64,000 nt of DNA, taken from positions 22,878,001 to 22,942,000 of the forward strand of contig CM114272.1 of the NCBI GenBank assembly GCA_050084515.1, in the 5' to 3' direction. Every line of letters starts with the position of its first letter. The stretch's first letter is position 1. Of this stretch, positions 32,932 to 45,273 are shown in pieces. The translations under genes were made by a program, and so were the position numbers. This DNA is from Blasia pusilla. Taxonomy: Eukaryota > Marchantiophyta > Marchantiopsida > Blasiales. The notes below the pieces were generated by a model that did no database searches, was not told the DNA's origin, and worked only from the letters and a program-made list of their open reading frames with translations.

Positions 32932-33933
32932 TGTCGCGACCCTCATGACCAAACAAGTGCCAAGCGGAACATCGGAACATTAACGGGCTCACGCTAAGAT
33001 GGTTTGCGCGTTGGAGTTGTCTCAAAGAGGAGACAAGAGACGAGACGCGAGCGAGAAGTCGCGTTTCAGATGTGATGGTCGCGACTCAGAAACCTGGACC
33101 AAACGCGGAATGAGACTTGAAAGAAGTCGAGTCTAGGAAGTGGGTTACCAAAGGAAAGATCCGGATTTGGAACGCCACTTGCGTTTGAGAGTTTCTGACT
33201 GTATTTATGGCCATAAATTTTAGCGCCAACATGCGTTTGGAGCAAATAAGAGTGAGTTGGAAAGCTTATGGAGAGCCGGTCCAAACGCACCAAAGAGCGC
33301 TGCAAACGCATAAGTAGCGGCCGAGATACGACCCGAAATCGATTGTAAGTGGAGTCGGGTTGAGGGCCACAATGAAGGGCCCGAACCTCTTTTCCCAAAG
33401 GGGAGGGGTTATTGGAGAACCCCAGAAGTACTAGTAAGGGGGAAGGTCTCCGAGAGTGCTTGGAACCCAAACCCCACTTTGGGCGCCGCGGGGCGGCTCA
33501 AGGGCATGGAACGGAACGCGAGTTTGGGCGTTCGGTTGGAAAACCTGCACCAAGTCCATTGAGGCGATTTTAGACATCCCTCTTGGATTTCACGCTGCGA
33601 CTCAATTACTTGGGTCTCGGTTCGGAACTCACACGAGGACCGTTGAACAGTTGGGATCGCTAGGCGTGCAAGTGCCGTTTCAGATCCCTGGACTAACCAG
33701 GGAGTCTGTTCCAAGTCTTGAAGGACTTGCCATGTGTTGGGAGCTAGGAACTAAGGAAGGTTGAGCTTGATGAGACGCCGAGTTGAGGACTCGGTGGGTT
33801 GGAACGCCGGTTGGCCAAACCCGACTAACGAGAGTGCGTGTTTGGGTGTAGATCGGCGATGAGTTCGTGACCTACTGAACGCACGCTTCCGCAACACTAA
33901 AGATTGACGTTCAAGGAGAGTAGGGGCGCGACA
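32932..33933 (+). repeat. Solo LTR inserted in a GA microsatellite
   Basis: It begins TGTCGCGACC and ends GGGGCGCGACA, so the ends are TG...CA with a perfect 7-bp inverted repeat TGTCGCG/CGCGACA. The length is 1002 bp. The flanking 5-mers are GAGTG and GAGAG inside GA-rich DNA, so the target duplication is plausible but not decisive. No internal retroviral-like coding region adjoins either side in the expected way. Diverged relatives lie at 24397 and, inverted, at 29380-30200. Confidence 0.7.
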
Positions 33934-34395
33934 GAGAGAGAGAGTTGTGCCTTGTTGATGGAGAGGTCTATTTGATTTTCAAAGAGAGAATGATGTGATT
34001 GAGAGGGCTACTATGGAGGAGCTCATTAGTTGCTAGCTATTGTGCAGGTTGGGGAACGATGATCCTCGCTTCATAGCTCATGAGAGTGCTCATGAGGGCA
34101 ACAACCATGTAGTTTTCTATTTTCCATTGTCGATTTTTTCTTACAAAAAAGTTTTTGTGCGCATACATATCGCTACACAACATACATCGTTGTCACCAAA
34201 CACAGACACAAACACGCACGATCCCATGCTAACTCATGGCATCCAAACAACGAGACAAGAAGTACCAAAATATCTCCAATCGTCCCTCTAGCTGATGGTT
34301 AGGTCCCTCAATCAAATCACTAGGCCAAGTGATGGCACTGCTAAATGCTACTAAGGTCGCCATCTCTCCTGGCCGTCGCTCGATCACTGCACCTA
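33934..34395. other. Spacer between solo LTR and gypsy-like remnant
   Basis: No gene recognised. Confidence 0.4.
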
Positions 34396-34399
34396 AGAA

Positions 34400-36490
34400 T
34401 CAAGTGGGTAATGAGCTAAGGCGCCCATCACCTGACTGCCATCCTCGTATGTAGGATATTGACTCCTCCCAGTAATACAGGGAAAACCCCATTGGGTATA
34501 ACACTGCTCCACCAACCAAGACGTCGTAGGACTCTACATCAGTTACTATCGTCTTGGCTTGCACCACGGACTCATCTGTAGGATGCCTCGGGAAAATCCT
34601 CACCACGACCTCCTATTAGATGATATACTGTGTGGTACTTGCTCCACCAAAGGATGTCTATATCCGAAATGGACAACGCTTCACATCGGCTCTCGTCAAG
34701 CCCAATCCTCTTAATGACGCTTTCCCCAACATCAGGGGTTGCGCTCCTGAATCCAACAAGATGTGTTGTGGACTAAAAGCTCTACCTCCGGGACTCACCA
34801 ATTGGAAGCCCTCTCCTCGATTAACCAGCAACATAACACCAAGAGAAGCCATGGCACGCTCTATTACGGATCTAGCGGGCATCTCCGCCATCCTAGCATC
34901 CGCAGCCTGCCATGAATCTGACGTGGACGGCCCGAGCATCCGCTCCAAGGGCAGGTCCATCACCTCCTCTGCAATCACCTCTGAATGTGATGCAGGAACT
35001 CCAACTCCGCACTCACATAGTGAAGCGGCCAGCCGAAAAGCCTCTCCTTGCTAATCCCTCCAAAGAGATCTAACACTCAAATACCCTTCTCCGGGATACA
35101 CCACACAATGGGTGTGGTATCCAAGGGTGTCATTGTAGCACTCCCTGCTACCTCAGGTTTCTAAGACCCGTCACGCTCCAACCCCTACCATAACACTTCT
35201 CTCCATAGAAATGTCAGAAACGGGAGTATCCTCTACATGGATATGTCCCTGAATCAAATCATTGTAGCTGATGTATCTGAGCAGCCATCCCAGCCTCACG
35301 TCCGGCGTCTCCCTTGGCGCATCTAGGTGGTGGTACTCTACCTCCTCCACGGGCAGCTCCACCACCTTGTCGGGAAACTCCAGCTCCTTGTCCCCCAACG
35401 GAACCACCTAGTGCACGATCTCTAGCCCACCCGGACCAGCTACTTGCTCTGGTGCCCTCTTTGGCCCTCGGTCCGGATGTAACTCAAGATGTAAATTGAA
35501 ACACCTGGCGCGTGTATGACCATAGCTCTGACAATAGTCACACTGATAACCTCTTGGTGCAGCACCATCTCCTTCTCCATGTTGAGGCACACGTCCATGA
35601 CCTTGACGAGTGCAATCGCACTGATGATGGGCTCCACCACATGACCAACAAGTAATAGTAGGCGGCTGCTGCTGAGCCGCATATGAAGGCGCAGGTCTCT
35701 GTGGCACGGCCTCGTGGTATCCTCCTTGAGCTTGTGGTGCCACAGTCGACCTATCTTGGAGTCCACGTTGCTGCACAGGTGGTGCAGCCAATCGTGACTG
35801 CTCTCGCCCAGAACCCATGGTGGCTACGCTCTCCTCCGCCATGTTGCGCTCAATGTTCTCGGCGGTCCAAAAAACATCTCTCAATGCAGGGGAAGTGTTC
35901 ATAAGAATCACCCCGTCCCGCACCCGTGTCCGAAGGGTCCGGTCCAGCATCGCGTACCATGATTGGATAGCATGAGCCTCTGTCACCCCTTCACTAACGT
36001 TGATCAACCGGCGCAAGCAAGTGTAAGCCTCACCCAAACTCTCACCAGGGCGCCTCTAGAAGTCGTGGATGCTCCGCAATTTCTCCGTCTGTACCCCCTA
36101 GTAGCTCGCCCTAAACTCAGCAAAGAACTCAACCACATGGTTGAACCTGGGACGAACCCGACTAGACGGTGCAACTGCTCCAGTGCAAGTGACCCATCCT
36201 AAAACATCACTAGTGGAAGAGGAAGTAACCTCTCCTGACTGCACCTGAAAACCTACGCGGTCCTCTACCCCGATCGTCCATCTCGTACGCCCAACTGGTA
36301 AGACCACTCACAAACTCCTCTACACCCTCCCCCATGTCTGATGATGACACAAAAGGAGGTTGAGGTGGTCCCTCACGTGGAGACCCTCGGAACCTCGTGC
36401 CACTTCGCGTAAAATCTCTAGAGCTACTCTCGGGTTCACGACCTCGCATCTCAAAGTCCCGAACGGACGCCGTGATGACCCTCATGCCCC
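34400..36490 (-). mobile_element. Retrotransposon gag and aspartic protease remnant (Ty3/gypsy-like)
   Basis: Minus strand. 36490-36100 encodes a polar gag N-terminus in broken frames. 36037-35408 is a 209-codon open frame with a gag-like helical part, then two zinc-knuckle-like motifs. The second, CDYCQSYGHTRARC, is an exact CX2CX4HX4C. The first, CWSCGGAHHQC, is irregular. 34978-34658 contains the retropepsin signature 'ILLDSGAQPLMLG', and 34606-34400 continues the protease with 'YDVLVGG'. No reverse transcriptase or integrase was found to the left, so the element is truncated. Assignment to gypsy rests on the gag/protease style and is less sure than the retroelement call itself. Confidence 0.75.
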
Positions 36491-37270
36491 TCTCACTCGA
36501 TCACTCTCAACCTCGCGAGTAATCCCTCAATCACTCATCCCAAACATGCGGCACTCGATCTACACTCTCCCTCCTCGAGACGTGTAACGTGCGGCAACAC
36601 GCGGCGTGGTGCGGCAAATCGACTAGGTTTTCATCTCATCGACAACCTACCCTCAACTCCAGACATCCCACACAGGTCTATGCTCCCTAAACCACATACA
36701 TGAATGATGCTCTCAGCATCCACACAACCCAATATCCCCAAATAAACTACCCAAATCCTAGAATCCCTCACACGTACAGGGTAAAGGACCAGAATGGGTA
36801 ACCTGAACACATGTCGATGTTGCTCCTCACCAATTGCAAATCTCGACCCCAACTCGATCGTAAAGACAAATCCTCCAATCAGCAAGTCGTACTCCTCTCG
36901 TACTGACGCTGCTCAACCTCCTCGATGTGCGGTGCAGGTCGAGCGGTCCGGTGCGGCACAGGCGGCACGAAACGGCTACAACCAGCACGACACTCGGGAA
37001 TGGGGTGCGGCACTCGGCGGCATACCCTCCTCAATCAGCAATTCACACGCTCTGCTCCTTAGTGAAGGAGCGGTTCCGCGATCGAGACCGTGCCGTGCGG
37101 CCACGAGCGGCACGGCGCAAAAATCGACGGCGCATTGTGGCTACGGGCGTACTCGACCGTCGTCGAGCGGCTACCAATCAAAACATAGCTGCATGAAATC
37201 AAAACTCAAACACCATAACCGGAGGTCATCTGCCATCATTGGTTGATGAAGAAACTACGATGAAGGTGGC
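36491..37270 (-). repeat. Leader/LTR part of the gag-protease element, copy I
   Basis: On the minus strand this leads into the gag region. Its segments at 36480-36720 and 37070-37150 occur as diverged reverse complements at 40430-40740 and 40000-40090, showing a second, oppositely oriented copy. Repeated GCGGCA/TGCCGC words are abundant. Confidence 0.6.
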
Positions 37271-37369
37271 GGCCAGAACAAAGTACGTGGTGGCGACGCA
37301 AGTCAGAGAATCAACGAACGTCGTGGAAGACCCTCCACTCCGTAATGGCGGCAATGGCAACCAAATGGT

Positions 37370-37470
37370 GGACAACGGACGGTGGACCGTTGACGGTGAC
37401 GGTGATGGTTGACTGTTGATGGTGACAGTTGACCATCGATGGTGGACCGTTGATGGTGACTATGACAACA
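37370..37470. repeat. Degenerate minisatellite (GGTGGACCGTTGATGGTGAC-like)
   Basis: Several imperfect direct copies of a roughly 18-24 base unit rich in GTTGA and GGTGA. Confidence 0.7.
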
Positions 37471-38085
37471 ACGGCCGCCGCCGGCGTAGCGGCTGGTTTA
37501 GGGTTTGAACAATTTAACCCTAAAAATCGCCTAACAATGGAAAATTTGCAAGATTGACCATAAATTTTTGCTCGTAACTCCAAATTATGCACTATTTGTT
37601 GCACAACGTGCACAACTTCACAATCTATGACAATATTAAAAATTATTTAGAATTGGACATTCCAGTAAAAATTGACGGGGATTTTTGTATAGCCCAATGT
37701 CTTTTTCTCCTACACAAAATTTGGCAATGCTTCCGCGCTGATTTCTCCCAACAAAAATGTAAAACCTGTAAAAATACAAATCAGCAAGCTACATGGTGCT
37801 CTTGAGAGCGGCGGCATGGGGAAACCCACTCCCATAATCAATCCCTATCAGAAATTGGGCAGCGCTTCCGTGCCCCGCTCTTCCACACGAAAAATCGGCA
37901 AATGCAAAGAACAATCAAAGCAGCCCTTGCTTCGGTGAGCACTCCCATGAGCCGCTGAATGGGGAACATGGTCCCCAACCTGAAAAAACAGCGAGTGACC
38001 AGCGAGCTCTCCCATGAAGCTCTCTCATTCTCTCTTTGTAAAGTAAGATCCAATCTCTCTCTACACCATTGCCCTCAAAGGTGTG

Positions 38086-38218
38086 CGCTCTCTCTCATGT
38101 CAAACCAAACCCACTCTCCTAATGAGAGGCTTGGGTTACACTCACAAGGCAAGGGATCATAGCTCCGCCGCCTTATGCCAAGAGGTTCAAAGAGAGAATG
38201 AGCTCTCAAGCTCTCCTC
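38086..38218. repeat. Inverted copy of the 32758-32890 segment
   Basis: It contains, as reverse complement, the 'CTCATTCTCTCTTTG', 'CCTCTTGGCAT' and 'GAGTGGGTTTGGTTTGA' words of the left arm. The two arms are about 5.2 kb apart and enclose the solo LTR and the gag-protease remnant. Confidence 0.75.
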
Positions 38219-39056
38219 ACAATCGTAACAATTCCCTATGAGTGAAATCTCATGGTTCCTTTGAAGTATCTCCTTTACTTGGGGTAGAAAAATAAAATTT
38301 CTTTGATATAGGGATAGGAAAAGGAAAAATATACCTGGAGGTAGAAGTTGAGTGAAAAAGAAATTATTTTGGGGAAGTTGACCCGTTTTCCAAAGGGCCT
38401 TGTTAGGAAGAATCCAAGGTTTTTTTGGACGGGCCAAGTGGAGATCCGGACTTTTAGGGGGATATTTGAGTAAAAAATAGAATTTTTGGGAGGGGATAAC
38501 ATCCGCTAGCCCTACAGCGTCCTGCCAAGACCGCCGCCTTACGGCAACTCCTTCCGCCCAACTCCGCGGTCTGCCACGCCTTTGGACTCCGCAACTGTGG
38601 GAGCTACTGCAACGTTGATTGATTAACAACGATGTATCAACCACATTTGTCGGACCTGCAAGAGAGTGATCCGGCCGCCCTAGCTCTGTCCCCTACCTCC
38701 GCTAGATTCTGCTCTAAGTGTGTTAGTCGTGGCTATTCTAGCGTCAACCTGATACGCTGAACACCGCAGACCGACCTGCTGAACTACAGCTAGCCGACCC
38801 TACTTTTGCGCCTCTACGGCTATAGCGGCTCTTCTCAGCATGGCGTGCTTCTATTGAAGCTTAAGGGTTGTAAGGCCGCCGCCTTACAACCCTTAAGCTA
38901 TTCCGCGACCCCATGTGCGGCGCTTGATCCACCGGCTTTGACTGCCTCACTATAGCCAACTGCAGTAGGGAGGTGATCATTTCTTATTGGTGGTCTCCAC
39001 TTGCGTTGCCGCCCTAGACCCTGCGTTTTCAACCCTAGATCACCTTGCGTCGGTGA
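38219..39056. other. Spacer with a snap-back palindrome
   Basis: No gene recognised. It contains a perfect palindrome at 38858-38899. Confidence 0.4.
38858..38899. repeat. Perfect 19-bp palindrome with 4-base loop
   Basis: Arms 38858-38876 and 38881-38899 are exact reverse complements (AGCTTAAGGGTTGTAAGGC). Confidence 0.9.
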
Positions 39057-39064
39057 CCCTAGGC

Positions 39065-39554
39065 CAAGTTTGCACACGAAAAAAGTTTGTGTGTGTGGAC
39101 ATGTCCGTGCTATGGATGGACATGGCCAGCAGCCCTGCTCAATGCTGTCCTTGATCTCGCCTTGCTAGCCTTTGGTGTCGGCTCAGGGCCCAAAAAAATT
39201 GGTCCGCATGACGAAGATCTCGTCTCGCGGACCATTTTTCGGTCCTGCGGACCAAATTTTGATCTAGCAGACCAAACTTTTGCATGCCTTGAGCGCGAAC
39301 TTCATGTAGGCCTCGAGCCTGTACTTGCCCGCCCACAACCCGTGGCTCCCATATTAGCCCCCACCCAACCAACCCTGAGCCCGTGCCTGCACGCCCTAGC
39401 CCTAGCCCAACCCGCCCCGAGCCCACTATGCGGGCCACGCAACGGGTGGGGACTCCGTCAGCTCGAGTCTTGGGTACGGGCCTGGTTGCGGGTCGAGCAT
39501 GTCCGAGGACATGTCCGTCCCATGGATGGACTTGTTCGTTTCCGTGCAACCTTG
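39065..39554. mobile_element. Short hAT-type non-autonomous element, copy 2
   Basis: It begins CAAGTTTGCACACG and ends CGTGCAACCTTG. The flanking 8-mers are CCCTAGGC (39057-39064) and CCCTAAGC (39555-39562), matching at 7 of 8. Near both ends are the words GGACATGTCCGT and ATGGATGGAC. The interior is GC-rich (tracts like 'GCCCGCCC') and gives long but meaningless open frames on both strands. Confidence 0.85.
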
Positions 39555-39869
39555 CCCTAAGCTTCTCCGACCGCACCTCTTATCGTGCGACCTGCTGGCA
39601 CAAGTCGGCCGCCGACTTGCCCGGCATGCTTTCGCCACGTGGTGCCTACTACGTCGACTACACACTGACCATAGCGCTGTTACCTCACATGAATATAGTT
39701 GGATGTTGTTTCCAGACCAACATGGTTTGCGGTCAGGCCCACCCCATCAAGTAATTGCCGTCGTCCGTCACCATTCTCAGTGTTGTGTTTTGTTACTCAT
39801 TGGACATCTGGGATTTACGGCTGCCAATTGAAGAATGATTTGGTGCCGCCACCACACTAGCGACCACCG

Positions 39870-40745
39870 CTTTGGCATTGCGCAATTTTGAGCATCGACA
39901 ATGGCAAGTGACCTATTGATTTAAGGGGTCCAAGTTTTCTTTCCGCTTTGCTATGCTTGGTGAGTTGTAACCAGTCAATAACGATTGAGTACTGTGCCAT
40001 GACGCTCGTAGCCGCAATGGGCCGCTTATTGCTACGCGGTGCCGCTCGTGGCCACATCGCACCGTCTTGATCACGGAGCGGCACCATCACTGGGAAGCAT
40101 TGCGTGTGTTTCTGTTGAGAAGGGTATGTTGTTGAGCGTCGAGTCCCATCATCAAGCCGCGTGCCGTTTATAGTTGTTCCGTGCTACCAGTGCCGTACTA
40201 TATCGTTGGAGCGACATCGCACATCAAGGAGATTTGAGCATTGTTAGTACCAAAGGGTACAACTTGTTGCTTGGAGGAGTTTTTCTTCACGACCAAGTTG
40301 GGGTCGAGATTTGCAGTTGTTGAGGAGCGACACTTTAACACTTATGTTGTTCATGTTACCCATTCTCGTCTTTTTCCTTGCACGTCTCAGGGGCTTTTTG
40401 GGTATTGGGTAGTTATATGAGGATATTGGGTTTCGTGGAGATGCTCAGAGCATCATTGATGTATGGGTTTAGGGGACATAGACCTGTGTGGGATGTCCAG
40501 AGTTGAGGGTATGCTTTGTCGAAGAGACGATAGATCAATCGATTTGCCGCACCACGCTGCTTGTTGCCGCACAATACACGTCTTAATGATAGGGAGTGTA
40601 GAAAGAATGCCGCATGTTTGAGTTGAGTGATTGAGGGATTACTCACGAGGTTGAGAGTGATCGTGTAAGAGGGGCATGAGGGTCATCACGGTGTTCTGTC
40701 GGGACTTTGAGAGGCGAGGTGGTGGTCTTGAGAGTAGCTCTAGAG
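39870..40745 (+). repeat. Leader/LTR part of the gag-protease element, copy II
   Basis: Opposite orientation to copy I. 40000-40090 and 40430-40740 match 37150-37070 and 36720-36400 as reverse complements. It ends abruptly at about 40745 where GTGCAACCTTG begins, which is the right terminus of the short hAT-type family. Confidence 0.6.
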
Positions 40746-40755
40746 TGCAACCTTG
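40745..40755 (-). repeat. Orphan right terminus of the short hAT-type family
   Basis: GTGCAACCTTG is identical to the canonical end of copies 2 and 3. I did not find a matching left end with the flank CTATATCC, so the element is incomplete or the match is chance. Confidence 0.4.
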
Positions 40756-43667
40756 CTATATCCTAACCTCAAGTCATACTTTTACTCCATGATATTATTC
40801 TCCCATCTTTGAGCCCCAAATGGATTTAGAGTTTTCTCCTTGATGTGTCTATGACATTAAATCTAAAATTCTGACATGTGTCACGTTCATTCCCCTACTA
40901 TGCATATTTTCCTTGTTCCACTCTACTCCCCTACTATCTCAAATTCATCTTACATCACAAGGGGATCATTCACATTTTTATTTTTCTTTCCCTAAATTGT
41001 CATGGCCCCTTTTTGACCTTATTATGGCCTTCTACTTTCTTAATTTTTAATGCAAAGGGAGAAATTGGTTCAAAAGTTATCTCTACAACATCAAAACTTT
41101 AACAATTTTTAGTTCACGAAACTTTGATTCCAATCAAGGTTTGGCGGCGTTTGTCAATTTTAGGGGATGTATAATGGGAAAAATAAAAATTACCATTTCC
41201 ATTCAAATCCTCTTTGGAAAAATCCGGTATTCCTCAAAACCCTATGCTAACCTAGACGCAAATTCATCACATGGATAGAGCTCATAGAAACAGTACTACA
41301 AGGAAAGTATACATGGCTCTCAATGACGAGAGCTATGTGTAGTGAGAAGACTTGAGTGGGGGTATAAGGAAAAACCAAAAAATATCCCTTAAAGATATCA
41401 TCCAAAGGTCAATTCAAACCATCAAAATAAACGAGTTTAAGATGCAGGTAATCTTATTCGAAGTCAGACTAAAACTTTGTAATTAAGTACTAGGTAGAGA
41501 GTCAGAGGTACGTCTTAGACCTCGGAAATTGAATTACAAGCATAAAATTCTCAACTGCATGTAAGTTTCCAAGATGGATCAAGAGGTCATATGCCTTTCC
41601 TTTCAAAGCCTTAGGTTCTTTTTTTGTCTTACACTCTTTAATATCTATCTAAATTATAATGGACGACCCTATATGCAAAATAAGATAAAATAATGGATCA
41701 GTAAGATAAAATATCGACAAGCTTGTATTTTGCCACTTGATTCTTATCAGATGGGTAGAGAAAATGAGATTGAGTGCAAGAGTAATATATTTTTATTAAA
41801 AATTAGATCAATTGATATTATGATGGATGATCTAGGCATATAATAAGACAAAGTAATGGGATAATTAGAAAAAATGGTAAAAAAAATTATATTTCATGGG
41901 AAGTGAAAATGAATTTTAATGGCAAAAGGAGTAGATATTGTTTAATTTTATGGAAGGATGGAATTAATTAGGGGACTAGGGTATCATTGAAATTTTAATT
42001 GAAGAGTAGAATGTTATTTACTACTCTTCTAAAATAGAAATTAATTTTAAATTTTGAAATGAAAAATATAATTATTTTAAAAAAATAATCATATTAATTC
42101 TAATTTGATATTTTGAGAAAATAAAATTAATTTGAATAGAAAAAGGATATACTTTCATTTATTAATATTAAGTAATAGTTTAATTAGTGGATGATATTTT
42201 GATGGGAAAAGTAGGTATCGTTTAAACTTTATGCAGGAATAAAATCATGTAGGGGAGTTGGGTAGTATTGAAGTTTTAATCGAATAGTAAACTTATTTTA
42301 AAAGTGAAATGTTAGTGACTTTTAAATTTTAAGAAAGGAAAAATTAGACTAAAATAATAAAATGAAAATTATTTCCAATTTATTTTAAAAAATTATTTGC
42401 ATGCATACGTTAAGAATAGTGATATTTTGAGAGATCCAAGCAATCACATTGTCGAATAACTCTTGCTATAAACTTCAAGTGCAATAGGGAGTGAGTCTCA
42501 ATAAGAGCATCAAAACAGTATCACTAAAATCAAGACCCAACTTGGTTGGTACTTAGTTCCTATTCCAATTATATCCCCGCGAGACCTATACTCTTTTATT
42601 GGAAAATTTGTAAATTTACTATCGTAATCTAGTATGATGCACATGTTTTAAGTGATATATGATAATTAATTCTCAAAATTTTCAAACACCATCTTAAATA
42701 AATTTCAAAAAATCTTATTTATTCAAAATGCAAGTGATCTTGGAGGAGAGAAGTTCGCAAAATGAGGAGGCACACTAATTTGTGCCTCGACTAGGAATGG
42801 ATAATTTTTAATAACCCATCCTAAGTGAATTCAAGCACCTATTGGTTTAGATAATCACAAAATGAAGAGACTCCCCAATAAGATAAGAATAAGAACGGAA
42901 ACAACTACATATTCCACAAAAGAACAACGAGAAGATTCGGAAACAACATGTTTCCACAACATTCTATGTCTTCTTTAGAATTCCATGACTACTTGTCCCT
43001 ACATTGTTGTATATGTAGATTAGTGTTCGTGATGTGGAGTCGCTCTCGGTGATTTAAATAAACAGCCTCTCTGCTTGTTATGATCTCTTCTTGCGACTGA
43101 TGTGGAGCCTCGATCTCTCGGTGACATGAGAGACAACCCTTGTACCTTTTACGATCTTTACCTCTTACGATCTTTTCTTACATCTAAGTAATGGAAGGTA
43201 AATAATTTAAGGTACTCCCCATTCTTCCGGTTGGGAAGTTTTATCGCATTCGTGTATGATCCGAAGTAGCTCTTTGAATTTGTTCTTACCGTTGTCACTC
43301 TCTTGTCCTTCTTGAACGTGTTTATCGATGGGGACATAAGATCTGGTTCCCAAAATTTGCGGTGGTTCATGTGCTGTCATGAGTTCCACTCTTATTGACG
43401 GACATATCTCGAGAAGTCGATGATTTCATCACAAGTTTGGCAAACTGTGGTGGTGCTTCCAACTTTGTACGCGCATTATTCAAATTTATTACAGACTTAT
43501 TACATCGAGGACAGTTCGGACGACCAACGATTGTTGGCTTCATTGATAAGTAGATTGCTGAGTTCCGACTGACTGACCTGAGACGTTTCAGAAGTAGGAA
43601 ATGTGAAAGCGTGCGTGAGATCGGAAGTTCTTTTTCCTAGAACGAGATCCCAACTTGAGGCGTCGAT
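40756..43667. other. AT-rich intergenic DNA downstream of chitinase gene B
   Basis: It is very AT-rich from about 41600 to 42400. No gene and no clear repeat ends were recognised. The chitinase B 3' untranslated region should lie at the right edge. Confidence 0.5.
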
Positions 43668-45273
43668 TTAGTAAGGCGTCGAAGAGGCACAATCAAGATT
43701 GTCTCCGGGACTCACTCCCAAAGTATTGCAGAACTGTTTGTAAAAGTTCACGCGATTGGTGGCCCCGTCGGTGGGTTTGCCACACTCGAGGCCACCGTTG
43801 ATGATGTTGATAGTCTCGCCAAACCCTGGCCGCCTGTTATTGTTGATGTCATCTTGGCTGGGACGCCATTTTCCAACTATCACATCGTGAATCGATGGAA
43901 TGTTGCCGTCGCTTCTCGTCCAGAACCAGAAGGATGCTCGGAACGATATCACTCCATCTTGCGCCACAGCGTCCGGAAACGCCAATATATCACTCCCGAT
44001 GCCTGAATCTCTTGCGGCACCGTAATTATAGTTCCTGCCAAAATCTCACGTCATCATATATAAGTGCGCGTGAACCACTCAGGCCACGGAAGGAGCGAGT
44101 AAGTTCCAATTGAAGATCCACACAACTCCATCCTGAATTGATAGCGATGGGTGATTGAGATGCACTTGGAGGTCATGATCCTTCTTAGCTGCCTAGAGTT
44201 TAGCTCGTCTGACTTTCATCTCATAGCTATAGATAGACCAATCGCAAGCTGCTTCAAGACAGCAAATTGCAAGCTTGAATTCAATAATTACCAGCTCAGC
44301 TGAAGCGGACCTCGCCCAAAGTATTTCTGGCCGCTAGCGCACGGGTACTGTTGGTTATTCCGATCACAATAATCAAATGACTGATCAATCTCCCTGGTGT
44401 AAAAAAGGCCTGCAGGAACACTCAGAATAAGCCGCAATGTCATAGGAGTTATCGCGCAACAGGTTTTCCCCCGACCGTAAATTCACCTGGTCAACCATCG
44501 GATGCTTGCAATTGCCACCGCTCTGTAAAATTCGATTGAGCACGGGCAGTCACATTGGAATTGTACGTTTCCTGGTACGTTGTAGAGAGTTTAGCTACAT
44601 CTGAACGGAACCAAAGAATGCGACAATCGCTCCGATCGAGCTCAGCAGCAAGGTTTCAGTTAACAACCGTCCAATTGAATCATCGTGTTGGTGCAAAAAA
44701 GGATAATCTGAGATGATCACCTGCAGTTTCCTGCTGAACGTGAGCCGCGAATGCTGCAATCTCTCGCAGCCTCTCAGCTTGGGTACCTTCTGTTCCGATT
44801 GCAGGGAAGATCTTTGCTGCATTGACGAAGCTTTCATAGGTATAGATCTGATCTCTACCGGGCCACAGGGTCTGGAACATGCTCTCTGTTATGAGGCACG
44901 CTATGCCGGAGCATGGCCCGGGAGGCGGTGGGGGCGATGGTGATCCCCCACCACATTGAGATTGGCACGTCGATGGATCACAGTAGTCAAAAGTGGACCC
45001 GCAGAAGCCGTACTGACTACAACAAAGGTTGTTCGGGCACAGAGCGAAGCCGGCTTGCGACCCACATTCTGCTTGCTCACCACCACATTGGGATTGGCAC
45101 CCTGAACCGCAGTAAGCGTCACTCGTCCCGCAATAACCGTACTCGCTACAACATTCATTGTTCGGGCAAAGAGCAAAGTTTGCTTGCCTTCCACAATCCT
45201 CAGCGGTACTGAAGTGAAGCGACGACACGAGCAACCACACTCCCGTCACCACCCAGCTCGTTGACTTCTTCAT
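43668..45273 (-). CDS. GH19 chitinase B with two hevein domains
   Basis: Three minus-strand exons: 45273-44721, 44409-44292 and 44034-43668, GT-AG introns, 345 residues. The ATG at 45273 opens a signal peptide ending near 'HFSTA'. Two hevein-type domains follow ('[15 protein letters not shown]' and '[15 protein letters not shown]'), then a Pro-rich hinge ([10 protein letters not shown]) and a class IV-like GH19 domain. Both predicted catalytic glutamates are present: HVQQE, and nine residues later YTREI. Further family blocks are '[16 protein letters not shown]', 'FWFWTR' and '[13 protein letters not shown]'. It should be a secreted or vacuolar endochitinase acting on chitin of fungi or arthropods. 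Exons 2 and 3 have exactly the same lengths (118 and 367 bp) as in gene A, 16 kb to the left on the same strand. The second hevein domain is the main difference. Confidence 0.94.

Noticed and set aside
39087-39831. Overlapping Pro/Arg-rich open frames on both strands
   Set aside because: They result from the GC-rich interior of short hAT-type element copy 2 and have no coding features.
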